Shown here: positions 28,217 to 35,568 of the stretch, piece after piece
How positions within the stretch are numbered: position 1 is the first letter of the stretch
How the letters are laid out: each line of letters starts with the position of its first letter
Origin: Chara braunii
Taxonomy: Eukaryota > Streptophyta > Charophyceae > Charales > Characeae
Assembly (NCBI GenBank): GCA_003427395.1
Contig: BFEA01000713.1
Coordinates: 417,891 to 453,458 of the forward strand
DNA length: 35,568 nucleotides
Direction of reading: 5' to 3'
Position numbers and translations under genes: made by a program
Notes under the pieces: model-generated
What the model saw: the letters and a program-made list of their open reading frames with translations, nothing else
What the model was told of the DNA's origin: nothing
Database searches by the model: none

Positions 28217-29263
28217 ATGAAAAAATCGATCCGCGTGGTTGGCGCGCTGACGAGCGCGCGGCATCTCTGGCGGAGCTCGTGGCATGTGCTGTCGGTATCC
28301 CGACAATCCGTCTGGATCTCCGGCCGGCTCCTTTTTGCAAACGTTTCGCGCCATCTCTCTTGCCGCCAAAACCATAACCGCTCACAAAGCAGTTCGCGCC
28401 AAAATTTTGACTCGCGACGCGACGAAGAGGATAAGAAAGAGCACGTAGAGAAGGGCGCGGCGGAGGGGGAGGAGGGCGCGGAGGACGTCGACGCCCCCTG
28501 CGGGAGGAGGGATGCAGTTGCAGTATCGTCATTCTCTCTCTCTGCGGAAACCGGCGGAGGTTCCGGCCCCACTTTCATCAGCACGGACGACGAAGAGGAC
28601 GAGGAAGAGGAGGAAGAGGAGGAGGAGGAAGGAAGAGGCACAAAAGGTATCACCCAACGAAGAATGAGAGAACAAGAATGGAGGAGGAAGGATGAAGAAA
28701 AAGTAGACATTGCCGCGCCGTCCATGGAAACAGCGATGGTGGATGATGAGGGGATGACTACTGCTAAGGGGAAAGGCGGGAAGGAGGATGTGGAGTTGAT
28801 TGGTGCTGTTGCTGATGATGATGAGGAGGAAGGTAAGGGTTTTGCGCCGCGCGTCGGTGAAGGGAACGAGTTTGAATCCCGGTGGCACGTTCCACCGTCA
28901 TTGAGGGATGATGACGTGGCAGCACGTGAGGCGACCATTCGAGGAATGGTCGCACGTTCTTCGATGGACGATGACTCGCCAGTGACGGCGACTTGCAATG
29001 GCAGCAGCAGCGGGAATGGACACGTGGCACGCGGGAGGAATGGACACGTGTCGCACTTCACAAACGACAAGCAGGTCGTGGACCTCGGTCTGGACAAGGG
29101 CGCAACGACAACGTGCTCTTCCGTCGAGCCCGCCGGCGCGTTCGGCGCGCAGGGGACACCTGCCGCTTCCGCACACCTCGACCTCGGTATGCTCAGTCAT
29201 CGGGATCGGGAGAGAGGTGATAACGAGCCGTCGCTTCTCGTCTTCTCCGGTGCGTCTCTGTGA
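28217..29263 (+). CDS. Hypothetical acidic protein, possible first exon, organelle-type N-terminus
   Basis: A 348-codon frame from ATG at 28217. Its first about 50 residues are Arg/Ser/Leu-rich and almost free of acids (KKSIRVVGALTSARHLWRSS, WHVLSVSRQSVWISGRLLFA), like a mitochondrial or plastid transit peptide. Then come charged, low-complexity segments with a long Glu/Asp run near residues 120-140, and no known domain. Donor-like sites GGAAG|GTAAGG (28833) and CCG|GTGCGT (29250) could end the exon earlier. A 456-codon minus-strand frame covers the same DNA but is Ser/Pro/Arg low-complexity, so I favour the plus strand. Confidence 0.45.
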   Translation: MKKSIRVVGALTSARHLWRSSWHVLSVSRQSVWISGRLLFANVSRHLSCRQNHNRSQSSSRQNFDSRRDEEDKKEHVEKGAAEGEEGAEDVDAPCGRRDAVAVSSFSLSAETGGGSGPTFISTDDEEDEEEEEEEEEEGRGTKGITQRRMREQEWRRKDEEKVDIAAPSMETAMVDDEGMTTAKGKGGKEDVELIGAVADDDEEEGKGFAPRVGEGNEFESRWHVPPSLRDDDVAAREATIRGMVARSSMDDDSPVTATCNGSSSGNGHVARGRNGHVSHFTNDKQVVDLGLDKGATTTCSSVEPAGAFGAQGTPAASAHLDLGMLSHRDRERGDNEPSLLVFSGASL

Positions 29264-29304
29264 CAAAACTCGATTTTTTTTCTGGCTGCCACGTTGGATT
29301 GACC

Positions 29305-29385
29305 CTTTGAATGATGATGATGATGATTGATTGATTTTGATTGATTGATTGATTGACTGATTGATTGATTGATTGATTGATTGAC
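29305..29385. repeat. (TGAT)n microsatellite
   Basis: ATGATG followed by TTGATTGATTGATTGAT-type repeats. After it, GGGATCAAACCCCGG (29395) and GGAATCAAACCCCTA (29521) recur near GATTGATTGACA; these resemble the 3' half of a minus-strand tRNA T-arm, but no box A is evident. Confidence 0.85.
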
Positions 29386-29529
29386 AAGCCGTGGGATCAA
29401 ACCCCGGGGTCCACGTGTTGTGGGGCTTACGAGCACACGCACGCACGTGTTCTTCTTCTCCGTCCAGGTTCATTCTGTGAGAAGACACTCAGGCAAAGTG
29501 TTGATTGATTGACAGGTCAGGGAATCAAA

Positions 29530-29625
29530 CCCCTACCTATCTACCTGCCTACCTACCGTTACCTACCGTTACCTACCTGCCTACCTACCGTTACCTACCT
29601 GCCTACCTACCGTTACCTACCGTAG
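29530..29625. repeat. ACCTACC-GTT minisatellite
   Basis: Alternating CTACCTGCCTACCTACC and GTTACCTACC units with period near 26 bp. The plus-strand frame LPAYLPLPTVTYLP is a repeat translation. Confidence 0.85.
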
Positions 29626-29639
29626 ATGAGCAATATGTA

Positions 29640-30360
29640 CTGTTGACCTTCGTTTTTTTTTTCCTTTTTTTTTTTTTTGTTTTTTTTTTGGGAATTGACC
29701 TACGTACGCCCAGCAGTTAGGCAATGAAATCGTGGCACACTGAGTCACACTCAAAAAATCATGCCAAACGCATAACACGCGAGACAGCTCGTGGCTGTAA
29801 TCATTAGCAATTTTTTTTTCCCCAACTACACTGTATTCTTTCCCCCCCTTTAATAATAGTTCAGTTTTTTAATTCTAAAATCATAGTAAAATGTGAATCA
29901 AAGGCGGGGTCGTGGTTGGGTATACTCGTCCTGTCATGTTTGTCGCATTGCAGAGACACCAGGTTGTCTTTTTTTTTCTGTTCGGAAAAGAAAAAATGTG
30001 AAATGTGAATGTAGTTGGAAATTCGTATTTCTATTTTTAGCTCAAAAATATAAGCAACCACCGTGTTGGACAGGTATAGAACTTTGTATTTCTATTTTTA
30101 CCTCAAAAACAGCAGAAGAACGAAAAGGAAACAAATAATGCAGAATTTGTGTTTTATCTCGAAAGCAGTAATACAGGAATCTGAGAGGAATGAAAAGGAA
30201 CAGATTAAAAATAAATAAATAAATATAGATAGAAAGAAAGAAAGAAAGAAAGGAAGAAATGATAACGACGGACATGGATGGGTGGGAAAGGGAAAAAAGA
30301 ACATGGATTGACCAAGGAGAAAATAATGGAAGAGGGAGAAGCAGCTTCATGAAAGGGAGG
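29640..30360. other. AT-rich interval with T-runs and an AAAG microsatellite
   Basis: T-runs at 29653-29690; a direct repeat of about 30 bases (TTTCTATTTTTA-CTCAAAAA at 30026 and 30087); (AAAG)n near 30228-30251. No gene is supported. Confidence 0.5.
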
Positions 30361-30363
30361 GAG

Positions 30364-30500
30364 TTTTTTTTTTAGTATTAATTTATTAATAAATAATTTG
30401 GATCATTTCTCGATTTGTGCATCTTGTTATCCTTGCTTGCGCAGGGGCCATCTTATTGTTTTTCTTAATTAATATTTTCTGTATCGGGGCAATTGTAAGG
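30364..30500 (-). pseudogene. U6 snRNA-like pseudogene with insertion and A-tail
   Basis: Minus strand: AATTG..CCGATACAGA (30472-30493 region), an extra block of roughly 18 bases where AGAAGATTAG is expected, then ATGGCCCCTGCGCAAG, AAGGAT, and GCACAAATCGAGAAATG followed by ATCCAAATT. These match consecutive parts of U6 up to its 3' end. The ACAGAGA box is altered (ACAGAAA) and small insertions occur, so it should not function. About 20 bases past the 3' end is a 10-base A-run (30364-30373), consistent with retroposition. Confidence 0.7.
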
Positions 30501-30509
30501 GCGATTTTG

Positions 30510-30960
30510 AGGAAAAAAATAAAAAATTTCGAGTGTGATTTTGAAAATTTGTAATGTCCCGGAGGTCAGGAAGAGAAATTGTGCAAGAGAAAAATACAAA
30601 TGTGAAATGAGAAAAAAAAACAGGTGATTGGGGATAACCACCCACCCCCAAAAAAGAAAAAAAAAGCTTCGAAAGGAGAGAAAGGAGCTAGGCCACCAGC
30701 CGGGCCGCCCGGGGCACCTTATTTGCGCGGGCTGCCCGACAGTGCGAGGACCACAGAAGGTTCCAGCAAAAAAAAAAAAAGAAGTCCGAGAATTCGTATG
30801 AAACATTATATTATGCAGAAAAATAAACTGAGCAAGTTTTGTGTCAGGGTCACATCGAAATTCTTTACCCAAAAAAACTTTTTTTTTTTTTTTTTTTTTT
30901 TGGACCGGGCCGGGCAAGTTGTCTCGGGGCCACTCTGGTAGCCTAGGAAAGGATTAATAA
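30510..30960. other. A/T-tract-bounded sequence, no gene
   Basis: A-runs at about 30611-30620 and 30768-30780 and a T-run at 30879-30900 break up the interval. GC-rich blocks (GGGCCGCCCGGGGC; GACCGGGCCGGGC) adjoin the homopolymers. Probably retroposon tails; possible low-quality sequence. Confidence 0.4.
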
Positions 30961-30969
30961 AAAAACTTG

Positions 30970-31220
30970 GGAAACTGCATCTGTACCCTGTTTAAAGCCT
31001 TTCAAAAAAAAAAAAAAAAGGGAATTCCCTTTCGAAAAAAAAAGAAAAAGGGAATTCCCTTTATACCCAGTCCCAGTGCCCAATTTGCATCTATACCCAG
31101 GAAATGGCCTGTGAAAATGATCAATTATTCATAGTTGTCCATACCCCGTTACCAAGGTTGGTACCGCCAAATTGCGGTTATACCCAACTGCCGGAATTCT
31201 CAAATTACACACATACCCTG
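30970..31220. repeat. Degenerate AATTGC-n-ATACCC repeats
   Basis: AACTGCATCTGTACCCTG (30973), ATTTGCATCTATACCCAG (31083), GTTGTCCATACCCC (31134), AATTGCGGTTATACCC (31170) and AATTACACACATACCC (31203) form a loose series. GGGAATTCCCTTT occurs twice (31020, 31050). No coding. Confidence 0.55.
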
Positions 31221-31414
31221 GGCCCGTTTCCCAGATTATAATTTGATTTGTTAAAAGAAAGAAAATAAAAGAAAAATTACACAACCCCGGCGAAATCACG
31301 TGCATAGTAGCATACTAAATTTTGCGTGCCCTAAAAAAGAAAAAAAGAAAAAAAAATCCTGCCCCGTTTCAGAGCGCGGCGCAGCCCTCGTTAAGGTGAG
31401 CCGACCAACTGGCG

Positions 31415-31523
31415 TACCTTCTTCCGCCGAATCCAACGTACGGTGATTATAGCTGTATTAGGGGTATGTTTCAGTCTAAATACAGTTATAACGACCATAC
31501 GTTGTATTCGGGGGAAGAAGGTA
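31415..31523. mobile_element. Palindromic TA-MITE, complete
   Basis: A 105-bp palindrome (31417-31521) between TA dinucleotides. Termini CCTTCTTCCGCC and GGGGGAAGAAGG; arms contain CGTACGGTGATTATAGCTGT and its near-complement. The right TA doubles as the first two bases of a tRNA-like box A. Confidence 0.85.
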
Positions 31524-31720
31524 GCTCAGTTGGTAAAACCCTGACCTGTTGAAATACAGACCTGAGTTCGAACTCTGCTTTTGTAAACATTCTCATTTTG
31601 TGAACTGCTGAGAAAAAAAGAAAAAAAAGAAGAAAAAAAAAAGAAAACTGACCTGAGTTCGAACTCTGCTGCATGCAGCTGAGTAAAAAAATACTCCAAT
31701 TCTGAATTACCTGCTGGTAG
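31515..31720 (+). repeat. tRNA-like SINE fused to the palindrome
   Basis: TAGCTCAGTTGG (31522-31533) matches box A and GAGTTCGAACTC (31564-31575) box B; a possible anticodon stem CTGT/ACAG lies between. The box B segment (CCTGAGTTCGAACTCTGC) is repeated at 31652-31669 after an A-rich stretch, then TTCTGAATTACCTG as in the element at 6270. Likely a SINE or tRNA-derived retroposon. Confidence 0.65.
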
Positions 31721-31842
31721 GGCAGGTCAGTTCTCATTCTCATTTTGCAAATTTGGGGGTTAGTGGATCGAGGGCCAATCTTGGGCCTTAACTTTCACCC
31801 CAGTCCACGTTGCCGTTTTCCTGGGGCTTAACTTTCACCTTG

Positions 31843-31970
31843 CCTTCTTCTCCCCAATGCCCGAATACAATGTACAGGCTCATTATAGCTGTATTTAGAC
31901 TGAAAGATGGCCCGAATACAGCTATAATAGTGATGTAGTGACCGGACGTTGTATTGGGGGAAGAAGGGTA
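31843..31970. mobile_element. Palindromic TA-MITE, slightly altered
   Basis: CCTTCTTCTCCCC start and GGGGGAAGAAGGG end at TA (31969-31970); left flank is TG instead of TA. Extra bases (TGATGTAGTGA region) interrupt the right arm. Core CTCATTATAGCTGTATTTAG pairs with the GAATACAGCTATAATAG arm. Confidence 0.75.
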
Positions 31971-32030
31971 GTCCCTCTTGAGTGTCTGGTTTCCCAAGAG
32001 GGAGGCCGCGGCCCGTTCGATTCTTGTGAG
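31965..32030 (+). repeat. tRNA-like sequence after the palindrome
   Basis: Box-A-like TAGTCCCTCTTGAG (31969-31982) and box-B-like GGCCCGTTCGATTC (32010-32023), spaced as in a tRNA. As at 31522, box A overlaps the TA of a palindromic MITE. Confidence 0.45.
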
Positions 32031-32098
32031 GTGATGTGATCGACTGGTGAGATGTTTTCCCGAGAGTGATTAGGGGATCGAGGCCCAATGTGTCACGT

Positions 32099-32256
32099 TG
32101 GTGACAACCCTGGAGCAGGTGGTGGTCCCCACCAATAAGATCGAGTGGGTGGTGCAACAGTCAGCCAGCTGTTTGCCGTTGTTACGGTGTGCACCTGACG
32201 GGACCCTTGGGCCTGGGTTCCCAGCAGGTGGTGGTCCCCACCAATACGATTGGAGC
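32099..32256 (+). repeat. Two partial head repeats
   Basis: GCAGGTGGTGGTCCCCACCAAT occurs at about 32114 and 32223; the second is preceded by GGGACCCTTGGGCCTGGGTT and CCCAG from 32200 and ends TTGGAGCC (32249-32256). No A-tract or third hairpin follows. Confidence 0.65.
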
Positions 32257-32305
32257 CTCAAGTAAGGGCTTACTGGTAGTTGCACTTCCCCCCGTCCACC
32301 AAGAG

Positions 32306-32412
32306 TTTGAATGCATCTGGCCAAAATGATGCCCATATGCATTCAAGATGTCGGCGCCAAGAGTTTGAATGCATCTGGCCAAAATGATGCCCACATGCAT
32401 TCAAGATGTCGG
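32306..32412. repeat. 58-bp tandem repeat, each unit with a 10-bp inverted repeat
   Basis: TTGAATGCAT ... ATGCATTCAA at 32307-32346 and again at 32365-32404, with CTGGCCAAAATGATGCCCA between the arms in both. The two units differ by about one base. Confidence 0.9.
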
Positions 32413-32535
32413 CCGATGGCGATCAGTGCAACTGCTAGGCCCTATACCGAGGGACTTTATCCTCATCCTTTTTTTTTTTTTTTTTTTCCCCCGGATCTGC
32501 TCATCTTCCAGAGCTCTTCTTCTTTGTTGTAGTCA

Positions 32536-32916
32536 TCATGGGCAAGATAAGAGGAGGTGTTCTGGTGTTTCCCTTAGCCTTATTCTCCTCTGCGGGAAAG
32601 CTGATTGACATCTCTTACACCATGGAAGAATTAAACCCTTCGGCTCCAGATGGGTATGGTCCAACCAGCCAATCCCTAACAGGCAGACACCTGTTATCTG
32701 GTGATAATTGTCCTTCTCCTCCTCGTTCTTCTCCTCCTCCTCCTCCTCATAAGTATTGTCATCATCAGCCTCTTCTTCTTTTGCTAGTGCTCCTCCTTTT
32801 CCTCTCGTCAAAATCATCGCAATCTTCGGCCTTCTTCGCCTTGTGGGCCCGGTTTGCCAGTAGGGATCCCGGAACACACTGCACCCTCTTCGTGAATGAA
32901 TACAAGCTGTATGCAC
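32536..32916 (-). pseudogene. Unrecognised ORF with LINE zinc-finger-like end
   Basis: Minus-strand frame of 126 codons: TACIHSRRGCSVF near the start, an acidic low-complexity middle, and LPWCKRCQ then RETPEHLLLSCP at the end. The CxxC ... ETxEHLLxxCP pattern resembles the zf-RVT region at the C-terminus of LINE ORF2 proteins, but the upstream ORF2 is absent. The TACIH..RGC peptide recurs on the plus strand at about 34518-34550, showing that part of this is a dispersed repeat. A plus-strand frame (32538-32990) overlaps it. Confidence 0.35.
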
Positions 32917-33174
32917 GGTCAGATGCAGTCACGATGAGGGTGTGTTCTGTCTGGGGAAAGATGGAAGATGGTGGTAGCAGCGGCATCTAGTCGGCTTGCA
33001 CACACGCCCTTGGACAACCATATGACGATCTAGCTGAATTTGGCCTACATTGCACTCTAGATACGGCTATATTTAGTTAATGGCTGCAGCCAGACAACCA
33101 TATGACTATCTTCTAATGGCTGCAGCCAGATATCTCAGCTTGTGCAATGGTAGGGAGTATGGCTGGGACTGGCC

Positions 33175-33282
33175 TACCGTCTTCACCCGAATAGAACGCC
33201 CGGTCATTATAGCCGTACCTGGACTGAAAATTGCACCAGATACGGCTATAATGACCGGGCGTTCTATTCGGGTAAGACGGTA
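33175..33282. mobile_element. Palindromic TA-MITE in minisatellite, copy 1
   Basis: A 104-bp near-perfect palindrome (33177-33280), termini CCGTCTTCACCCGAATAGAA and complement, arms with CGCCCGGTCATTATAGCCGT. It is flanked by TA on both sides and followed by GTCAGTAGCAGCTTATCC, the phrase that follows CCTA in uninterrupted minisatellite units. Confidence 0.9.
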
Positions 33283-34455
33283 GTCAGTAGCAGCTTATCC
33301 ACTGGTGGGGAACTGTGCAGGGCTGTTCCTTGGGACTGATACTGGTGGGAACTATGAGTGGGACTGCTACTGGGACCGACACTTCCTGCTCAGCAGCAGC
33401 AGCAGCAGTTATCTAGTCGTGGGAATTATGTCTGGGACTGTCTTAGTCAGCAGTGCTTATCCACTGGTGGTGGGGGGGGGACTATGTCTGGGACTGGGAC
33501 TGGGACTGGGACTGGGACTAGCACTGTTCTAGTCAGCAGCAGCAGCAGCAGCTTATCCACTGGGGGGAAGTGTGTCTGGGACTGTCCTGCTCAGCCGCAG
33601 CTTCGTCATTGGTGGGAACTATGTCTGGGACTGTGAATGGGACTGGGACTGGGACTACCACTGTCCTAGTCAGCAGCAGCTTCTCCACTGCTGGGAACTA
33701 TGTCTGGGGCTGTGATTGTTACTGGGACTAGGAACTATGTCTGGGACTCTGATTGTACTGGGACTAGGAACTATGTCTGGGACTCTGATTGGTACTGGGA
33801 CTAGCGCTGTTCTAGTCAGAAGCAACTTATCCACGGTTGGGAGCTCTGTCTGGGACTGTTAGTGGGACTGGTACTTCGCCCCGTAGTTGGCAGCAGCTTA
33901 ACTGGTGGGAACTCTGTCTGGGACTGTCCTACCTGTACATTTTCCCCCAAATAAAACGTACGGTAAATTTAGCCGTATCTAGAGTGAAATGTGGGCCAAA
34001 TTCAGCTAGAATGACCGTACGTTTTATTCGGGGAAAGAAGGTAGTCAGCGGCAGTTTATTCAGTGGTGGGCGCTTATGTCTGGGACTCCGAATGGGACTG
34101 GTGCTAGCACTGTCCTAGTCAGCAGCAGCTTACCCACTGCTGGGACCTCTGTCTGGGACTGTTACTGGGACTTACTGGGACTTACTGGGACTTACTGGGA
34201 CTGTGACTGGGACTGTTACTGGGACTGACACTTCCTACTCAGCAGCAGCTTATCTAGTGGTGAGAACTCTGTTTGGGACTGTCCCAGCTTGTCCACTGGT
34301 GGGACCTATGTGTGGGACTGGGACTGTCCTAGTCAGCAACAGCTTATACACTGGTGCGACCTGTCTGTGGGACTAGCACTGTCCTTGTCACCAACAGCTT
34401 GTCCCACTGCTGCGAACTATGTCGCGGACCGTCCTAGTCAGCAGCTTATCCACTG
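33283..34455. repeat. GGGACT-rich minisatellite
   Basis: Degenerate units of the form CTAGTCAGCAGCAGCTTATC, CACTGGTGGGAACTATGTCT, then GGGACTG repeated a variable number of times, making unit length vary (about 55-110 bp). Embedded GGGACT and CAG runs expand locally. The plus-strand Gly-rich frames are repeat translations. Confidence 0.9.
33930..34043. mobile_element. Palindromic TA-MITE in minisatellite, copy 2
   Basis: A 110-bp imperfect palindrome (33932-34041), TA on both sides, right terminus GGGGAAAGAAGG, arms with CGTACGGTAAATTTAGCCGT. Flanks GGACTGTCC and GTCAGCGGCAG restore an uninterrupted unit when the insert and one TA are removed. The sequence differs from copy 1 at many positions. 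Confidence 0.85.
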
Positions 34456-34486
34456 AATATAAGCCAAGGGCCCCTTGGGGTGCGTA

Positions 34487-34560
34487 ACCCAGTGTCCCAC
34501 CATCTTCCTTCCAAACACAGCTTGTATTCATACATCACGAGGCTGCGTTGTGCACTCTGG
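34487..34560 (+). repeat. Inverted dispersed copy of 32873-32985
   Basis: CCATCTTCC, CAGCTTGTATTCAT, CACGA and GTGCA blocks match the reverse complement of the 32873-32985 interval, including the peptide TACIH..RGC. Confidence 0.6.
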
Positions 34561-34650
34561 AAGATGGTCGGCAGCAGCTTATTTTGACTGGTCTCAATTG
34601 AATGAGCCAAACAGACGACATACGTCCCTCATCCTATGGGCCTTGCTCGA

Positions 34651-34915
34651 CTACTCAACATTCGACACGTATGTGGACTGTTTATGAGCCAGATCAATTC
34701 GGACAGACCGACCCAACATTGTCCTACTATGCAACAGTCGACACGTATGTGGACGGTTTATGGACTGGATTCCATTCCGACTGACCGGCAGAACATTATG
34801 AACCGGATCAACTCCGAGCGATCGGCCCCCACTACTCAACATCCGACATGTATGTGGACTGTTTATGGATCGGATCCATTCCGACCGACCGACCGAACAT
34901 TGTAAATGTATCGGG
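34651..34915. repeat. Three-unit tandem array (ATGTATGTGGACTGTTTATG)
   Basis: Units begin at about 34651, 34724 and 34832, each with CTACT, a CGACAYGTATGTGGACNGTTTATG phrase, and CCGACCGACC-type sequence. Unit lengths differ because the middle unit carries extra sequence. Confidence 0.85.
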
Positions 34916-35009
34916 AGCATTTCCAGGATGTTGTGCAGTGGAGCGAGGCCCTATCTCTCGGTGATTGGAGGCAGGTCCCTCAAGTGGGGACTGTGAAGCA
35001 TGCGGCCCG

Positions 35010-35205
35010 TATTCGTGGAGGGAGGGCGTGCAGCTGTATACGCGAAGGCCGTGTGGCTGTATACGTGGAGGCCGTGCTTTCTGCCAGTGTGCACCGGCTG
35101 ACCTGCCTTATCCATCCCCAACCTAACTGCACAACCTTTAACCACCAGTCTCGGGTGGGGACCACGAAGCGTGCGGCTGTATATGCGGAGGCCGTGCTTC
35201 CGATT
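35010..35205. repeat. Degenerate GGCTGTATACG-GGAGGCCGTGC repeats
   Basis: CAGCTGTATACGCGAAGGCC, GGCTGTATACGTGGAGGCC and GGCTGTATATGCGGAGGCC follow a weaker first copy (GCGGCCCGTATTCGTGGAGG). AGCATGCGG/AGCGTGCGG and TGGGGAC recur with them. Confidence 0.8.
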
Positions 35206-35308
35206 CGATGACCTATCTGCGTCCAGGGTGACACGTACTTGGCTGGAAACTTTCCTTTGGGAGAAAATCGGACACCCTTCTGACGGTGGATTATTATCAA
35301 TTGCATGG

Positions 35309-35420
35309 CACCGTCTTTTTACCTGAATAGAACACTTGGTCATTATCAATGCATCTGGGCTGAAAATTGCCCCAAATACAGCCATAATGAACTGGGCGTT
35401 GTATTTGGGTAAAGACGGTC
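35309..35420. mobile_element. Palindromic MITE, decayed copy
   Basis: CCGTCTTTTTACCTGAATAG start and GGGTAAAGACGG end (35311-35418). Arms contain TTGGTCATTAT and CATAATGAACTGGGCG. TA flanks have decayed (CA left, TC right). Confidence 0.75.
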
Positions 35421-35492
35421 ATCAGGGAAATTCATCCGCGTTCGTCCAAGTATAATCATAATCAGGGCAGTTGCTACGGATGCACACCGCAA

Positions 35493-35537
35493 ATGAAAAA
35501 AAAAAAAAAAAAAAAAACCACTATCAAGGGGGGGGGG
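35493..35537. repeat. A-run and G-run near window end
   Basis: An A-run (35494-35517) followed by a short unique stretch and a 10-base G-run. No identifiable body is assigned to the tail. Confidence 0.7.
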
Positions 35538-35568
35538 TTGCACTTTTCGAATTTTCTGGTAACAAGGA

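Noticed and set aside
27727-29097. 456-codon minus-strand frame
   Set aside because: Ser/Pro/Arg-rich mirror of the acidic plus-strand ORF; no recognisable protein features.
32538-32990. Plus-strand 150-codon frame with LLLLLVLLLFL segment
   Set aside because: The hydrophobic run comes from CTT/CTC repeats antisense to the acidic Glu tract; no other support for a membrane protein.
33283-34455. CRISPR-like array
   Set aside because: Repeats are degenerate, of variable length, without unique spacers of constant size; it is a eukaryotic minisatellite.
34651-35205. Short tandem arrays as CRISPR or coding repeats
   Set aside because: Two to four units of unequal length, with no conserved spacer pattern; frames through them break.

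Overview
This window looks like repeat-rich, intergenic nuclear DNA from a eukaryote, most probably a green-lineage (streptophyte-type) plant or alga. The signs are: a degenerate L1-type LINE with plant-like ORF2 motifs; tRNA-like SINE pieces; U6 snRNA-derived pseudogenes; many poly(A) or poly(T) ends; TA-flanked palindromic MITEs; abundant microsatellites; and one exon-like ORF ending at a good GT-AG intron. A charophyte such as Chara is my best guess. It rests on remembered resemblance of a PIF/Harbinger-like peptide at 8.6-8.9 kb and cannot be confirmed here. Nothing suggests prokaryotic operons, CRISPR arrays or intact rRNA.

Layout. 0-2.2 kb: a 188-bp tandem duplication (one unresolved base, N, at 455), then CAGA and CA microsatellites. 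2.2-9.5 kb: a mosaic of foldback elements, palindromic MITEs, short retroposed repeats and a transposase remnant. 9.7-15.4 kb: a decayed LINE (endonuclease, reverse transcriptase, C-terminal region) interrupted by a 530-bp AT-rich inverted-repeat element and ending in a 160-bp tandem duplication and an A-run. 15.6-21.5 kb: further retroposed repeats and unrecognised, probably decayed ORFs. 21.8-29.3 kb: the best candidates for host exons (22.8-24.8 kb and 28.2-29.3 kb), with a repeat island at 25.1-26.9 kb holding tRNA-like and U6-like fragments. 29.3-35.6 kb: microsatellites, a second U6-like pseudogene, palindromic MITEs, a GGGACT-rich minisatellite and several short tandem arrays.

The most interesting signal is a short A-tailed repeat, about 150 bp, seen in at least five fuller copies (near 4.5, 8.95, 15.75, 20.75 and 25.6 kb) and several partial ones. 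A conserved head contains two small hairpins. The first shows paired substitutions between copies. It is followed by a third hairpin whose stem sequence differs between copies while pairing within each copy, and then by an A-tract. This looks like a structured RNA that has been retroposed, or a SINE with a hypervariable foldback tail. The second is a family of roughly 105-bp palindromes. Two copies sit at the same TA of a tandem repeat whose other units lack them, so empty and filled sites can be compared directly inside the window. The genes do not form a visible pathway; most of the content is mobile-element debris.
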